DNA from: Balamuthia mandrillaris
Taxonomy: Eukaryota; Discosea; Longamoebia; Balamuthiidae
DNA length: 64,000 nt
Direction of reading: 5' to 3'
NCBI GenBank assembly: GCA_031835245.1
Contig: JAVKOQ010000100.1
Span: forward strand, 62,001 to 126,000
Made by a program: the position numbers and the translations under genes
In this document: piece after piece, positions 34,050 to 45,740 of the stretch
Layout of the letters: the number at the start of each line of letters is the position of its first letter
Numbering within the stretch: the first letter of the stretch is position 1
The notes under the pieces: model-generated
The model's input: the letters and a program-made list of their open reading frames with translations, nothing else
What the model was told of the DNA's origin: nothing
Databases searched by the model: none

Positions 34050-35359
34050 ATGAGCAGCCTCCGTCGTAAGGTGTTGGAAAAATTAGAGGAGGACATTGCC
34101 ATCGCCCAATCTTTATACGACTCGGAGGAGGCCACCATTCAGAGTTTGTTTCTTTCCTCCTTTACATTTTTTTTTTTGTTTTTGAGCTCTCATTACTTTC
34201 CTCTCTCTTGTCATTTTTGTCTTCGTTTCTTTTGCTTTTTCTTTTTCTTTTTCTTTTTCTTTTTCTTTTTCTTTTTCTTTTTCTTTTTCTTTTTCTTTTT
34301 CTTTTTCTTTTCTTTATTTTCTTTTCTTTTTGTTTCTTTTTGTTTTTCTTTTTTTTTTTCTTTTTCTTTTTCTTTCTTTTTTTTTTTTGTCTTTGTCTTT
34401 GTCCTTTTCTTTTTCTTTGTTTTTCTTTTCTTTCTTTTTCTTTTTTTTTTTGTCTTTGTCTTTGTCTTTGTCTTTGTTTTTCTTTTCTTTTCTTTTTTTC
34501 TTTTCTGTATTATATGTTTTTTCTGTCTTCTGAAAACAAACAGACATTCGCTTTGATGGCGACCAAACGGTGGAGTTCAAAGTGGTGCTGCCAAACCTGG
34601 CCACGGAGGACCTCGCCCTCTGCATTCCCGACAACTATCCCAAGGAGCAGTTCACTCTCTTGACGCCGACGGAACTGGGGCGGAACCTCAAACTGTCCAA
34701 CGACATCCGAATGTATCCCGCTGGAGAGCTGAAGGACGTCTTTCAGCGCATCATTGACGGTATGTTTGTTTAAAGAGAGCAAAGAGAAGAGAGAGAACAA
34801 AGAGAGAAAGTGGCACAAAGGAAGGGTTGAAGTATAGAGAACGTGAAGGAGAAAGAGAGCAAGTTAGAAAATGGAGTATGTTGAAGAAAAGAACAAAGAA
34901 TGAGAGAACAAGCGGAGGATGCCAGAGAAAAAGAACACATTGGTATTCCTAATACTCCCTGCTGTCCAACATAGACTTTTGGAAGAGAGCAGAGATAAAG
35001 AAGTCCAGCGAAAAGAGAGACGAGAAAGGCAAAGAAAAAGAAAAGTTGCAACAAAGCAAAGATGGCATTCGCAGAAGCAACATTCGCAGCAGCAAGAGGA
35101 GGCAACAAAAGGACAAACAACTGCGTGAGAGCGCTGACGGCTCCGCCTACGACGACGACGAAGAGTACGACTCTGACTTTGGCTATGACGACGCCTTTGT
35201 GGATGATGAGGACGAGCTGATCGGCACGGAGTGGGCCTCTGGCGGCGATGACTTTACTTTTCTGCAGATAGATGAAAAAGAGGCCGCTCAGGTCAGACAC
35301 AAGTTATTTGAGGACGTGGAAGGTGTGCAAAAAAAGTACGACCGATGCGGGGTTCGTTA

Positions 35360-35401
<42 letters not shown>

Positions 35402-37885
35402 CCCTCTTTTCTTCTGTTTCTTTTGGCTTCTTGTTCTTTGCTTATGTATTATTGAATGAGCACAGTTGTGGGAGGACGAAGTGGCTCACGAGTATTTGGT
35501 CCGGCTCAGCCTGGATACAAGACCGATAGACCGCTGGACCGCTGCGGCTTGGGGTGTGGACAACACCTCTCCTGTAATCGTCGAGCTGCTGTTCACTTGG
35601 CAGTATCTTAATGATAGGTTCGTTATCAACAGACAGAGAGAAAAGAGAAAAGGAGAGAGAGAGCGAGAGAGAGAAGAGACCAGACTCCTAACAGAAATAC
35701 AACAGAAAGATGCCACCGAAGGTATTGGGTATTTTCCAGAGCAAAGACAAGAACCTCAACGTCAAAGCGCTCAGCGACAATCGCGACTTTGGGCTGAGAT
35801 GGTACCTCAACAATCGTCTCTCCGACACTCTTCGTCGCAACTGGGTGAAATACTATCGCAACCTCGAGGACGACAAGTTCCGCGTCATCCCCATCAAGAA
35901 CTCTCTGTCTGGAAGCAAGGGTAAGAACAAAGGCAAAGAGAAAGACTCAAAGAAAGAAAGCAAGAAGGACAAGAAAAAGGACAAGAAAGCAAAGAAAAAG
36001 TTGAAGAAGAACTACCCGGCCGAATATCAGGACAAAGCGAAGCAACTGATGGAAATGGGATTCGAGGAAGAGCTCTCCTATTTGGCCTTGCAAGAGACGA
36101 ATGGAGATGTGGCGGAGAGCGTATCTATTCTTATGGATGGAAAAGCCACTGACAAGCTCAAGTCTGGCGATGTGCGTCTTTTCTTCTTTCTCTCTTCTGT
36201 TCTCTTCTATGTTCGCTTTCTTTCCCCCCTCTCCTTTAACTTTCTTGCTGTTACATAAACAACAAAAACAACAGAAAAACAAGAACAAAAAGAAGACTAA
36301 CACAGACAAGAGGGCGCTTGCTCAGTCCTACGGCCGTGCTGATGTTACTCGCCTGGAGAACTTCTTCGGTACATCACATTTTCACTTCATTCTTGCCTGC
36401 TATTCCCGTTTTCCTCCTTTATTATTTGTTTTTCTGCTATTATAACATTCCCGGTCTTACATATCTGTTCTTCGTTTCAGCTGGAGACAACTTTTTAGCC
36501 AACGTGGTGCATTACCTCGTCGCCCGTATGCAGACCGTCTCCAACAATTGCGTCATCTGCGACTCTCCCTTGGGCTATGAGGGCTTGAAGCCGACCGTCT
36601 GCAGCAAGGTCCTCTGCACGCACAGCTTCGACGCCTACGGGCTGGGCTTCTCGCTGACCTCCGAGCTGATGCACAACCCGGAGGTGGTGGACGCGCTGGT
36701 GACCATCACCGTGGCGGCTGCCAAGAACAAGCGGGGCAATGGGGCGGACGTGTTTGAGCCATTCCCTGATGCGGTGCAGAGCGTGCAAAAGGACAAGTAT
36801 GGCAATGAAGAGAGCGTCAGGACATTCCGTGATGGCACGACCAAGAACTTTGATCTTGTGGTATGTTTTCAGTTTAAAGCTCTTGTTTTTGTTTTGTTCA
36901 TGTGTCTTTGCTTTTGCTCATTCTCTCTTTCTTTCTCTCTCATATAGGCTTCGGTGTGTGAAAAATTGCCATCTATTGATGAAATGAAGAAGTTTACGGA
37001 TGAGATGTTGTTGAAGGCCTACCTTGACAATCTCGATGACCTCTGCTATCCTCTTTTGCGTTGGATCATGATGAGCAACAGAGCCCATCTTTCCTTGCTG
37101 CCTAAAGACAAGGTTTGTCCCTCTCCTTCCTTCTGCTTTCTTCGTTCTTACTTTCTAACTTATTTTAAAATAAAAAGCATATCACGGAGATGCAAACACC
37201 GCACCAATACGTTCTTGTTTCGGACAACCCTCAAAAGGAGGCGGACTTCCGTCGCCAAAGAGCGGAAGTGGCCGCCAGAAAAGGTGGCAAAGGCAGCTTT
37301 TACGCCTTCCATGGCTCAGCCATCGGCAATTGGCATTCCATCTTCAGGAACGGCCTTCGCAACTACAGCAACACCGATAAGATGTCGGCCGGTGCTGCTT
37401 ATGGCCCTGGTATGTTGCTGTTCTCGTTCTCTCTTCTCTCTTTCTTCTCTCGTTCTCTCTTCTAAACAAAAACGCAACGAAACAGGCATCTATATGGCAG
37501 CAGACAGCAGCACATCATTTGGCTACATGGTGGGCGGCAAAGGATGGGACAAGGGCCGCATTCTCAAGGATGCTTCCTCCTCTGCCACCCTTGCCTGCAT
37601 TGCTCTCTGTGAAGGTTTGTTTGTTCTTTCTTTCCTGCCGGTTCTCTCTCTCTTCCTCTCTCTCTCTTTCTCTTTCTCACTGTTCAACACCAAACAACAA
37701 CAGTGATAGACTACCGAGGAGAAAACAAAGGCGTGAACGACCACGGCAGCATCTACACGGTGACGGATGAGACAACGGTGGTAACGCGTTACTTCTTCCT
37801 TTACTGCCTGGACGGCTCCAACTCCTATTACTCCCACTCCGTGCCGGCCAACAACCTCAAGCTCCCCGAGGACATCTACACCTAA
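34050..37885 (+). CDS. PARP6/8-type ADP-ribosyltransferase with UBA domain
   Basis: Eleven exons (34050-34143, 34544-34759, 34975-35351, 35466-35617, 35706-36171, 36275-36368, 36481-36860, 36948-37112, 37178-37409, 37486-37614, 37704-37885) close in frame as 828 residues. The first 100 residues look RWD/UBC-like (FKVVLPNLATEDLALCIPD). A Lys-rich segment precedes a UBA domain (KAKQLMEMGFEEELSYLAL). A Cys cluster (CVICDSPLGYEGLKPTVC, then LCTHSF) matches the zinc-binding part of animal PARP6/8. The catalytic domain has FHGSAIGNWHSIFRNGL, GAAYGPGIYMA and SFGYM, so the NAD-binding His and Tyr are present; the acidic residue of polymer-forming PARPs is not evident, as in mono-transferases. It probably mono-ADP-ribosylates proteins and binds ubiquitin. 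The next gene starts 60 bp after the stop. Confidence 0.88.
34219..34500 (+). repeat. CTTTTT / CTTTGT repeat in PARP intron 1
   Basis: Tandem CTTTTT hexamers, then CTTTGT runs, fill most of the 400-bp intron. Confidence 0.9.
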
Positions 37886-37945
37886 AGAGCATCCCTTTCT
37901 CTTTGTTCTTCTTTGCTATAGTATTAATATAGGAAACAAAAAAAA

Positions 37946-38563
37946 ATGGAACACAAAGATGAAGAAGGTCTTGTTGGTTCGTTTCCTTCTCGCGAGGTGA
38001 TCTTTTCTTGCTTTGAAACCAAAGGGTGGAGAGAAGGCGTTCTTCCATTGCTGCAGTCGTCCTCCGTGAAAGATCTTTGGGGGCCGACGGAGGAAGATGA
38101 AGAAAAAGAAAGAACGTGGTTTTATCTTTGTATTCTTGCTTTTGCTTCTGAGGATCAGTTTTGTATTTTTTTTTTCTCTCTCCTCTTCTTCTTCTTCATC
38201 GCTTTCATTCAATCTAACAACAACAACAACAAAAAAAAAAGTGATTTCCTTCAACACTTCTTTTCAAAAGGAGTAAATCTTTATCAATCTTCATCTTCAG
38301 CTTTGCTTTATGAGCAGATGAACATCTACTTTCAACAGCAGCAAAAGAGGAATATTTACAGCAGTGGGGCTGCTTTTGAGGCGTTTATTGAGAAAGGAGG
38401 AAACGTCCCCATGTATCAATCGCTCTCGCGACTGTTTCGTCAGGTTTTGTTTTTTTCGTTCTCTGCTTTCGTCTGACCTTTCTTCTTTGCTTCTTTCTTC
38501 TTTTTCTCTTCCTATTCTTAGGCTTTCTCTTCTTGTTGGTTGTTGTTCTTGTTCTTCTTCCAC

Positions 38564-38637
<74 letters not shown>

Positions 38638-39739
38638 CGTTGTTGTTGTTGTTGTTGTTGTTGTTGTTCTGTTTTTGTTGTTGTTGTTGTTTTGTTGTTG
38701 CTTTCTCTTCTTCTTCTTGTTCTTCTTCTTCTTCTTGTTCTTGTTCTTGTTGTTCTTCTTGTTCTTGTTCTTCTTCTTCTTGTTCTTCTTCTTCTTCTTC
38801 TTCTTCTTGTTCTTCTTCTTGTTCTTCTTCTTCTTCTTCTTCTTCTTCCTCTTGTTCTTCTTCTTGTTGTTCTTCCTGTTGTTCTTCCTGTTGTTCTTCT
38901 TCTTCATTTTAACCTTCTTGTGCAGAACTATAAAGAAGGACTAGAGAGCAAACGGAACGACCGTAACAAAGAAGAAGAAGAAGAAAACAAAGAAGATTCA
39001 CCCTTTTGTATCTTGGACATTGGAGTGGGGAGTGGCAAAGCTCTTCTTCCATCCCTATTCGATGATGACGCTGAAGAAAACAAGAACTGTCAAATGAAGG
39101 TGGAGCTGATCGAGCCTTCTGCCTCCCTTCTGACATCGTGCATCGACGCACTTCGCTCTTCTCCCTCTTCTAACTCGATATCTTTCACCGCTCATAACCT
39201 CACCATTCAAGAATTCATGCAAAACAAAAGAAGAGAAGAAGAAGAACTGCAAAAGGAGAACGACAGCAATAACTGGGACATCATCCAAGCTTCGTTTGCG
39301 CTTCATAACTTGCCTATAGAAGATTGTGGCAACGTGATGAAGTGGGCTCACCATTGTCTGTCTTCTTCTTCTTCTTCGTGCGCCACAAGGAGGCGCGGCG
39401 GACGCATGTTGATCGCTGAGTTTGATGTGCCTCCTTCCGTTTGTTTGTCGCGATACTCTCCTGCTTTCGTGGAACATGTTCGCACGACCTATCCAAAAGG
39501 TTTGGCTGAATACGAGGATGCTGAGCATGAAGAAACAACGTCAAGTTGCTTTGAACTCGTGGCTCAGGGATTTCTTGTGCCTATCATGCTTGGTACCTTT
39601 TTTCTTCTTCTCTCTCTCCCTTCTGTTGTTCCTTTGTTACTGTTTACTCATCCATGCTCCTCCTCCCGTTCTCTTCGTCGTTCTCTCCTCTTCATCGTTC
39701 TGCTCCTCTTTCGGTTTGCTTCATTCCTCTCTCTGCATC

Positions 39740-39814
<75 letters not shown>

Positions 39815-39816
39815 CC

Positions 39817-39900
<84 letters not shown>

Positions 39901-40059
39901 GGGTATTTTGCTCGTTCACAGCAACAGAACACGACCTACGAACGTCCGGTTGAGGCCTGGCAAAACGAGCTTCTGTCGGCGGGGTTTGCGAGAGTGGAGA
40001 CTCACGTAATCTATCGCTACTGGTGGGCGGACGCTGTGCTTCTTGTGGCTTCTTGTTGA
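37946..40059 (+). CDS. SAM-dependent methyltransferase-like protein
   Basis: Exons 37946-38162, 38274-38443, 38926-39592 and 39902-40059 close in frame as 403 residues. Motif I of class I methyltransferases is clear (CILDIGVGSGKALLP), followed by an acidic strand-2 position (VELIEPS), WDIIQASFALHNLP at motif IV, and a C-terminal strand pair ending YRYWWADAVLLVAS. The N-terminal 130 residues have no family I know. The methyl acceptor is unknown. The first intron acceptor is chosen by phase (38274); an alternative four bases earlier would create a stop. Intron 2 is a 480-bp TTG/TTC microsatellite. Intron 3 is a 309-nt ACA repeat that is itself open and in frame. Confidence 0.7.
38567..38902 (+). 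repeat. TTG then TTC/TTG microsatellite in methyltransferase intron 2
   Basis: About 40 TTG units followed by mixed TTC and TTG units. Confidence 0.95.
39739..39901 (+). repeat. ACA microsatellite running into the 3' splice site
   Basis: About 53 ACA units with one interruption (ACC) end directly at the CAG acceptor, with no pyrimidine tract between. Confidence 0.95.
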
Positions 40060-40181
40060 TATGATATCCTCTCGATGTCCTCTCTTATTTCCCTCATTCC
40101 TTCTTCCTTGCTGTCTTTCAACAGAGATGTATTTCATGATACTGCAAACCAACAAGTATCCATAACTTCTCCTTGTCTTCC

Positions 40182-40570
40182 TCACCACAATGTCAGACGG
40201 TGGAAGGACAGCGAAGCCGATGATGACCCGCTCTCATTAGACTCTTCATCATCATGAGAGGAGGAAGATGAGGCATCTGCAGAGAAGGAGCTCTCTGAAA
40301 ATGCTGAGGAGGAGCTGTCATCTTCAAGGAAGGATCGAGTGTTCCTCCACAGCTGGAAGCCTACTCCCCCATCGTATTGATCCATGGCGGAAAAGTCAGG
40401 AGAGCGATTGCCATCCACGTCCACCCACGTTATGTGCCCGAGCATAAGGTAAAGCAGGGGGGCTTGGTCGCCGTCAAACTCCATGCTGGTCACGTCTACG
40501 ATGGCATCCATCAGAAAAGAAACAAAAGGTCACCACCCATTCTTGTCCAAACGCAACAAAGCACACAGCA

Positions 40571-40619
<49 letters not shown>

Positions 40620-41755
40620 AAAAGGCAGCAAACCTTCAAACCAAGACCCACGGTTTCTAAACAATCCTCCGCGTTGAACAGAGTCGTCACCATTCCCGGT
40701 GATGGCCAAGTCCAGAAGAACATCCCCATCAAAGTCCACAAACCGGGCGGAACAGGGAGACACCTGCGGCAAGAGTCCTCCGGGGAAGAGCTCCGTGGTG
40801 GCAGCCCTGAACTGCCCTTCCTTCGTTTGTACATAGACCGCGGAGTATGCAGCGCCAGCCCGACCACAGACCACGAAGTCCAAGCGTTGATCCCCGTTGA
40901 CATCCCCCAATCGGCGCTTCCTTCATGGAGGGCAGGCAAAGAAGGGCTGCCCTCTGCGATGAGGCTGTTGGTTGCATCCGTGAAGCTCCCATCCCCGTTG
41001 CTGCGATACAACTTAACGGCACTGTTCATCACCCAAAAGATGTCATCATCGCCATCCCCATCGAAGTCCACCACACGCACTTCTCCCACATATGAATGGT
41101 ACGCTCCCGAGAAGGCGGAGGTGACATCCACCTCCGTGGTGAAGGTGGTGGGTTCATTCCCATCGTTGAGGAACACCGTCTTGGCATCATTCCTCACCGA
41201 AAGAAAGAGGTCCACGAGGTCATCCCCATCAAAGTCTCCCCATTCCAACCAGCACCAGGAGGACTGGCAGACGGAGAGAGCAGGAAGCAATTCCGTGGTC
41301 ACCTCCGTGAAGTTGGCCCCTTGGTTGTTCTTCCACACTTTGACAAACTGCTCGCTGCTGCTCTCGCTGCTGAAGACAAGCAGGTCGGGGAAGCCGTCCT
41401 GGTTGAAGTCTGCCCATCTGGCTTTCCCGATGATGCCGTTCGGGAGAGAGCCGTCCGGGAAGGCCTGGTGGGTGATCTCGGAGAAGGTCCAGTTGCCGTC
41501 ATTGTGGAACAGCAAGGAGACTCTCGTGAACATCGGTCGATGGGTTCCCAAAAAGAAAACATCAAGGAGGCCGTCCTGGTCCACGTCCACCCATGTCATG
41601 CTTCCGCCTGAACCCATGAACACAGGAGCTCCGTCAGGGAAGGCGGTTCCGCGGTCGACCGCCTGGAAGGTTTGCCCTCTTGCGGGGGCAGGGAAGAAGA
41701 GCAGGGAGGAGCAGAGCAAGGAAAGGCAGAGGAAGAACGGGCGGGGAGCTGGCAT
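40182..41755 (-). CDS. Secreted FG-GAP/VCBS propeller protein, copy 2 (inverted)
   Basis: Exons 40634-41755 and 40182-40495, with the intron at the same place as in copy 1. The signal peptide and seven D-x-D-x-D-G-x-x-D blades are nearly the same as in copy 1 (DVDQDGLLD, DFNQDGFPD, DFDGDD, DFDGDGDDD, then DVNGDQRLD, DFDGDVLLD, DVDGNRSPD). Its Ser-rich tail differs in length and composition. One base is missing in a G run near 40911 relative to copy 1, so blade 5 onward lies in another frame. The lesion is at a different site from that of copy 1. Either both copies are decaying or homopolymer errors remain in the assembly. The intron holds a CT microsatellite on the coding strand. Confidence 0.78.
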
Positions 41756-42206
41756 TCCGCTGTTGTTTCGCTGTTGTGCGGAGTAACGCAAAAGACAAAT
41801 AAAAAAAGCGAATGAAGAAGACTGCGGGCGCTTTTTTTAAACCACCTGCCTTGAGTGTTTTTTAGTGAACTCAGAACAGGTCTTGTTCAGTCCTGCTACA
41901 GGCATTCACTTCACCATTGTGCTATTACGCGAGATCTCATCCCCCCATTGGTGGATGGGTGGACCAGCAACGGCCCGCCCACCTGCAGTAGCTGGAGAGA
42001 GAGGCTTGAGAGACCCCAAAAAAAGACCTCAACGAAGGACGACGACCGGCCACACAATAATGCGGTTGCTGCATAATCATCCGAGGAGTGCCGCAACGTG
42101 TTTGTCTGCCTCGCAGCGTCCTCTGGCGGTGGATCGGCCAGTTGCCACTCGCGTGAATAACAAAAGCACACCTCCGAGTAAAAATATAAATTCTTTGAAG
42201 ACTGGT

Positions 42207-42251
<45 letters not shown>

Positions 42252-42267
42252 AAAAAAAGAGTCAGCA
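41756..42267. other. Promoter of FG-GAP copy 2 and 3' flank of OST48
   Basis: The first 180 bp share blocks with the upstream region of copy 1. A GA run lies at 42211-42248. No other gene seen. Confidence 0.5.
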
Positions 42268-42837
42268 TTATTTCGAAGCAGACGAGGCGACATGGGTCTT
42301 GTCCGTGCTGTAAAGGAAGAACCAACTGAACACGAAGAATCCTGCCATCATGGAGAAAGCTCCCGCGTAGTAGGGATAGGCCGACAAGATGAACCTCTCG
42401 TATTGGTCATGACGAAGAGGACGAACCGTCACCATTTGTCGTTGGTGCAATGAAGAATAGCCCTTTCGATGATAATTCAACCTGTTGCATTATTGAAAAG
42501 AGTTTAGAAAAAATGAAAAGAAAAAGAAAAAGAAAAAGAAAAAGAAAAAGAAAAAGAAAAAGAAAAAGAAAAAGAAAAAGACAAACCTGAAAGTAAACAC
42601 GCCATACTGATCCGGCAAAACGAAACGAGCGCGATAGGTGGCGGGGGAGGAGGCGTTGGTGGAAGGCTGCAGGAAGGTACGAATGTAGGGGTCGAGCATG
42701 GCGGCCTCAACCTGAAGGTCGTCGCGGCTTATGTAAGGCACCCACTCCCCTTTGCTGCCGTCCCATTCCTCCACCTCCACTTCGTACTCCTGTTTGATTT
42801 TCAAATTTTGGTTGATTGAATTTTTGTATCAGAGAAC

Positions 42838-42871
<34 letters not shown>

Positions 42872-44222
42872 GAGAGAGAGGAGAGAGGAGAGAGAGAGAG
42901 GAGAGAGGAGAGAGGAGAGAAGAGAGAGGAGAGAGGAGAGAGGAGAGAGGAGAGAGGGAGAGAGGAGAGAGGAGAGAGGAGAGAGGAGAGAGGAGAGAGG
43001 AGAGAGGAGAGAGGAGAGAGGAGAGAGGAGAGAGAGAGGAGAGAGTAAAAGAGGTAAAAAAAGAAATAGAGGAAAGCGAACAAAGAAACAAGAGAAAAAG
43101 ATTTTTGACTAAGGAAAAGCAGAGGAGATGCGATGATTACGAACCACTTCATCACGAATAGTGTAAAGAGAAGGCTGCTCCGTGTGTCCCACCAGATGGT
43201 GTCTTGGGTTGCTGGACCTCAATACTCCCTTCTCTCCGAAGGTCCACGCCACAAGGTTCATCGCCAACTCCTCGTTTCCACTCTTCTCCCATTTTTGTTG
43301 TTGTTCCAAAGAGGAGGAAAATGGCTGAACGGGACTGTCAAAGAAACGATCCGAGAAAAAGTCGAGAGAGCCAACAAACGTCACGCGAGCATTGTTGCGA
43401 GCCTGAAGCGCCGCAATCAAGGAGATATCTCGTCCCTTCAACAAGTTGCCACTGCTGCTCTTCACCTCCGCATAGGGAGAGTGCACGTAGCTCGTGGAGT
43501 AAGCGTCCGCCACTCGTATCAACAGCTCGTTCTCGGCCTCCAAAGATGCGCCCACTCCTCTAAACAAAAGAGGAGCGCTCGAAGAAGAGCTAGTAATGAC
43601 AGAGGGAACGTCCTCTCGCACGCGGCTTACAACGAGCGTGTGAGCCCCGTCAAAGTCGCCTTGATCGAAATGAAAGTGGTCCACCAGGAAGGAGCCCTCG
43701 TCGTCACCGTAGAGTACGCCGCACTCAAGAGCCACCTCGCGTACGGGATCGTCCAGCTCGTTGTTGACGGCCACGAGAAGGGAGTGTCCGTCGTCAATGA
43801 AGTTGAGGATGGCATCCACGTTGATCGAGCCGCCAAACTCTGTTTTTGTTTTTTTGTTTGTTCGTTAGTTTGATAAACAAAGAGAGAGAGAGAGAGCACA
43901 AGAAAAAGTGATAGAGAGATCGAGAGAGAAGAGGCGTACGAATGGTGCGAGGAGCAAAAAGGACGATAAAGTCATAGAGATAAACGCCGTAGCGGCTGAG
44001 CTCGAGCTCGGGATCGGTCGACTCGAAGAAGGAGAGGTCGTACTTGTGGGAGAGAGCGCCAAAGAACTGGGAGTGAGTGTTGCGCAGCTTCAAGTCGTCC
44101 AACAACACCAATCCTCTCTTTCTGGCCGCTGAGGCCGAAGCGGCGGTGGTAGCGGCGAAGAGCTCACAAAGAGCAAAGGCGGCCAACACCAAGAGAACGA
44201 TTTGCAACTTGGAAACTGCCAT
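42268..44222 (-). CDS. DDOST: OST48, 48-kDa oligosaccharyltransferase subunit
   Basis: Four exons (43940-44222, 43145-43839, 42587-42789, 42268-42481) close in frame as 464 residues, the usual family length. A cleavable signal peptide (LQIVLLVLAAFALCELFA) is followed by VLLDDLKLRNTHSQFF, FGGSINVDAILNFIDDG, GLQARNNARVTFVGSLD-type text (ALQARNNARVTFVGSLDFF), YGVFTF, and the C-terminal block RPLRHDQYERFILSAYPYYA before one membrane segment. OST48 is an ER-membrane, mostly luminal subunit of the complex that transfers the lipid-linked glycan to Asn; it stabilises the catalytic STT3 subunit. All hallmark blocks are present. It is divergent from FANCL with 384 bp between start codons. Confidence 0.96.
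42518..42580 (-). repeat. CTTTTT repeat in OST48 intron 3
   Basis: GAAAAA hexamers on the plus strand. Confidence 0.9.
42837..43047 (-). repeat. GAGAGAGGA minisatellite in OST48 intron 2
   Basis: GA runs grade into a 9-10-bp unit (GAGAGAGGA) repeated about 20 times; pyrimidine-rich on the coding strand. Confidence 0.9.
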
Positions 44223-44422
44223 TTCTTTTGTTTTTAATTCCTCTCCTATGACCTCGATCTGTTTTTTTTCCAATCTCTCTCTCAAAGGGCAGGAAGAAGA
44301 AAAAGAAGAAGAAGAACAAAAAATCAATCAAGAAGCGAAGAAGAAGGAGACAGCCCAGACCGCTTATCGAGAGCACTTCGTTCTCTTTTTTTCTTCCAAC
44401 CAAAAAAACAAAATATTTCTTA

Positions 44423-44519
44423 TGTCGACGTTTTTAGTCCCCTTTCGGACCCTCAAACAGGTCGACATTATCCATGGAAGATAGCTGTTTTTGTGTCGAC
44501 CCCACATTTTATGTCGACT
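44423..44519. promoter_or_regulatory. Cluster of GTCGAC sites in the OST48/FANCL divergent promoter
   Basis: Four GTCGAC cores (near 44424, 44461, 44494 and 44513) lie between divergent starts at 44222 and 44607. They are one-base variants of TGTCGACA. Confidence 0.45.
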
Positions 44520-44606
44520 GGTTTTTCACTTGGTCACAAAAAACGACTCCCCAAACACTGTAATCATTTATAATTTTTCTTGGAAATATTTAAAAAATTC
44601 AAAAGA

Positions 44607-45708
44607 ATGAGACGGGAAGGCAGCAGCAGCAGCAGCAGCAAAACAACGGCGTTTCCGCTGGTGGTCCCGCTGCTCGTTGGTGCCACGGCTCTTGGCGAAA
44701 CGAACGACAAAGAAGAAAACAACTACGAAAAGAAGGGAAGAAGGAACTGCTACTACGGCTTCCTTTCCGTTCTTGTACGGAATGATGCTTTCTTCCTATC
44801 TTTTTTTTTTTTGTTCAGGGAGGATGAAAACGAAATGGTAGTAACCTTTTTTTCCCCCTCCATAAATGCACTGAAGGGGAGAGACTATCGGCTATGTGTA
44901 GAAGAGCCAGAAGAAGAGAGCGCTGAAGGAATCATAGGACATCAACACGGCACCCTCAGCAACGCCCAGGTCTCTTGTGAGCCGGCTTTGCAGTTGCTAC
45001 TCTCTCCTCATCTTTCTGTCATCAAAGAGGTAAAAACTTTTTTGTTGTGTGTATGTCAATCGTTCCTCTTCTTGTTCTTGTTCTTGTTCTTGTTCTTCTT
45101 CTTCTTCTTCTTCTTCTTCTTCTTCTTCTTCTTCTTCTGCTTCTGCTTCTGCTTCTGCTTCTGCTTCTGCTTCTGCTTCTGCTTCTGCTTCTGCTTCTCT
45201 TGTCCTCATGCTCTCTTTTCCTATCTCTTCCTTTCTTATTTGTGTTTCAACTATATAGAGACTCAAACAGAGCGCCGATGTGGAGACTTTTCTGGTTGAG
45301 CTGAAAGACATCCTTGTACGTATTCCTTGTGTCGTCTTCTTTGCAAGCCGACAGAAAGAAACGACAAGAAAGAAAGAAAGAAAGAAACGACAAGAAAGAA
45401 AGAAAGAAACGACAAGAAAGAAAGAAAGAAACGACAAGAAAAAGAAAGAAAGAAAGAGAAAGAAAGAAAGGAAAGAAAGAAAGAAAGAAAGAAAGAAAGA
45501 AACGACAAGAAAGAAACGACAAGAAAGAAACGACAAGAAAGAGAAAAGAAAGAAAGAAAGACAAGAAAGAAAAAGAAAGAAAGAAAGAAACGACAAGAAA
45601 GAAACAAAAAGAAACGACAAGAAAGAAACGACAAGAGAAACGACAAGAAAGAAAGAAACGACAAGAAAGAAAAAAGAAAAAGAAACAGCAAAGAAAGAAA
45701 GAAACGAC

Positions 45709-45740
<32 letters not shown>

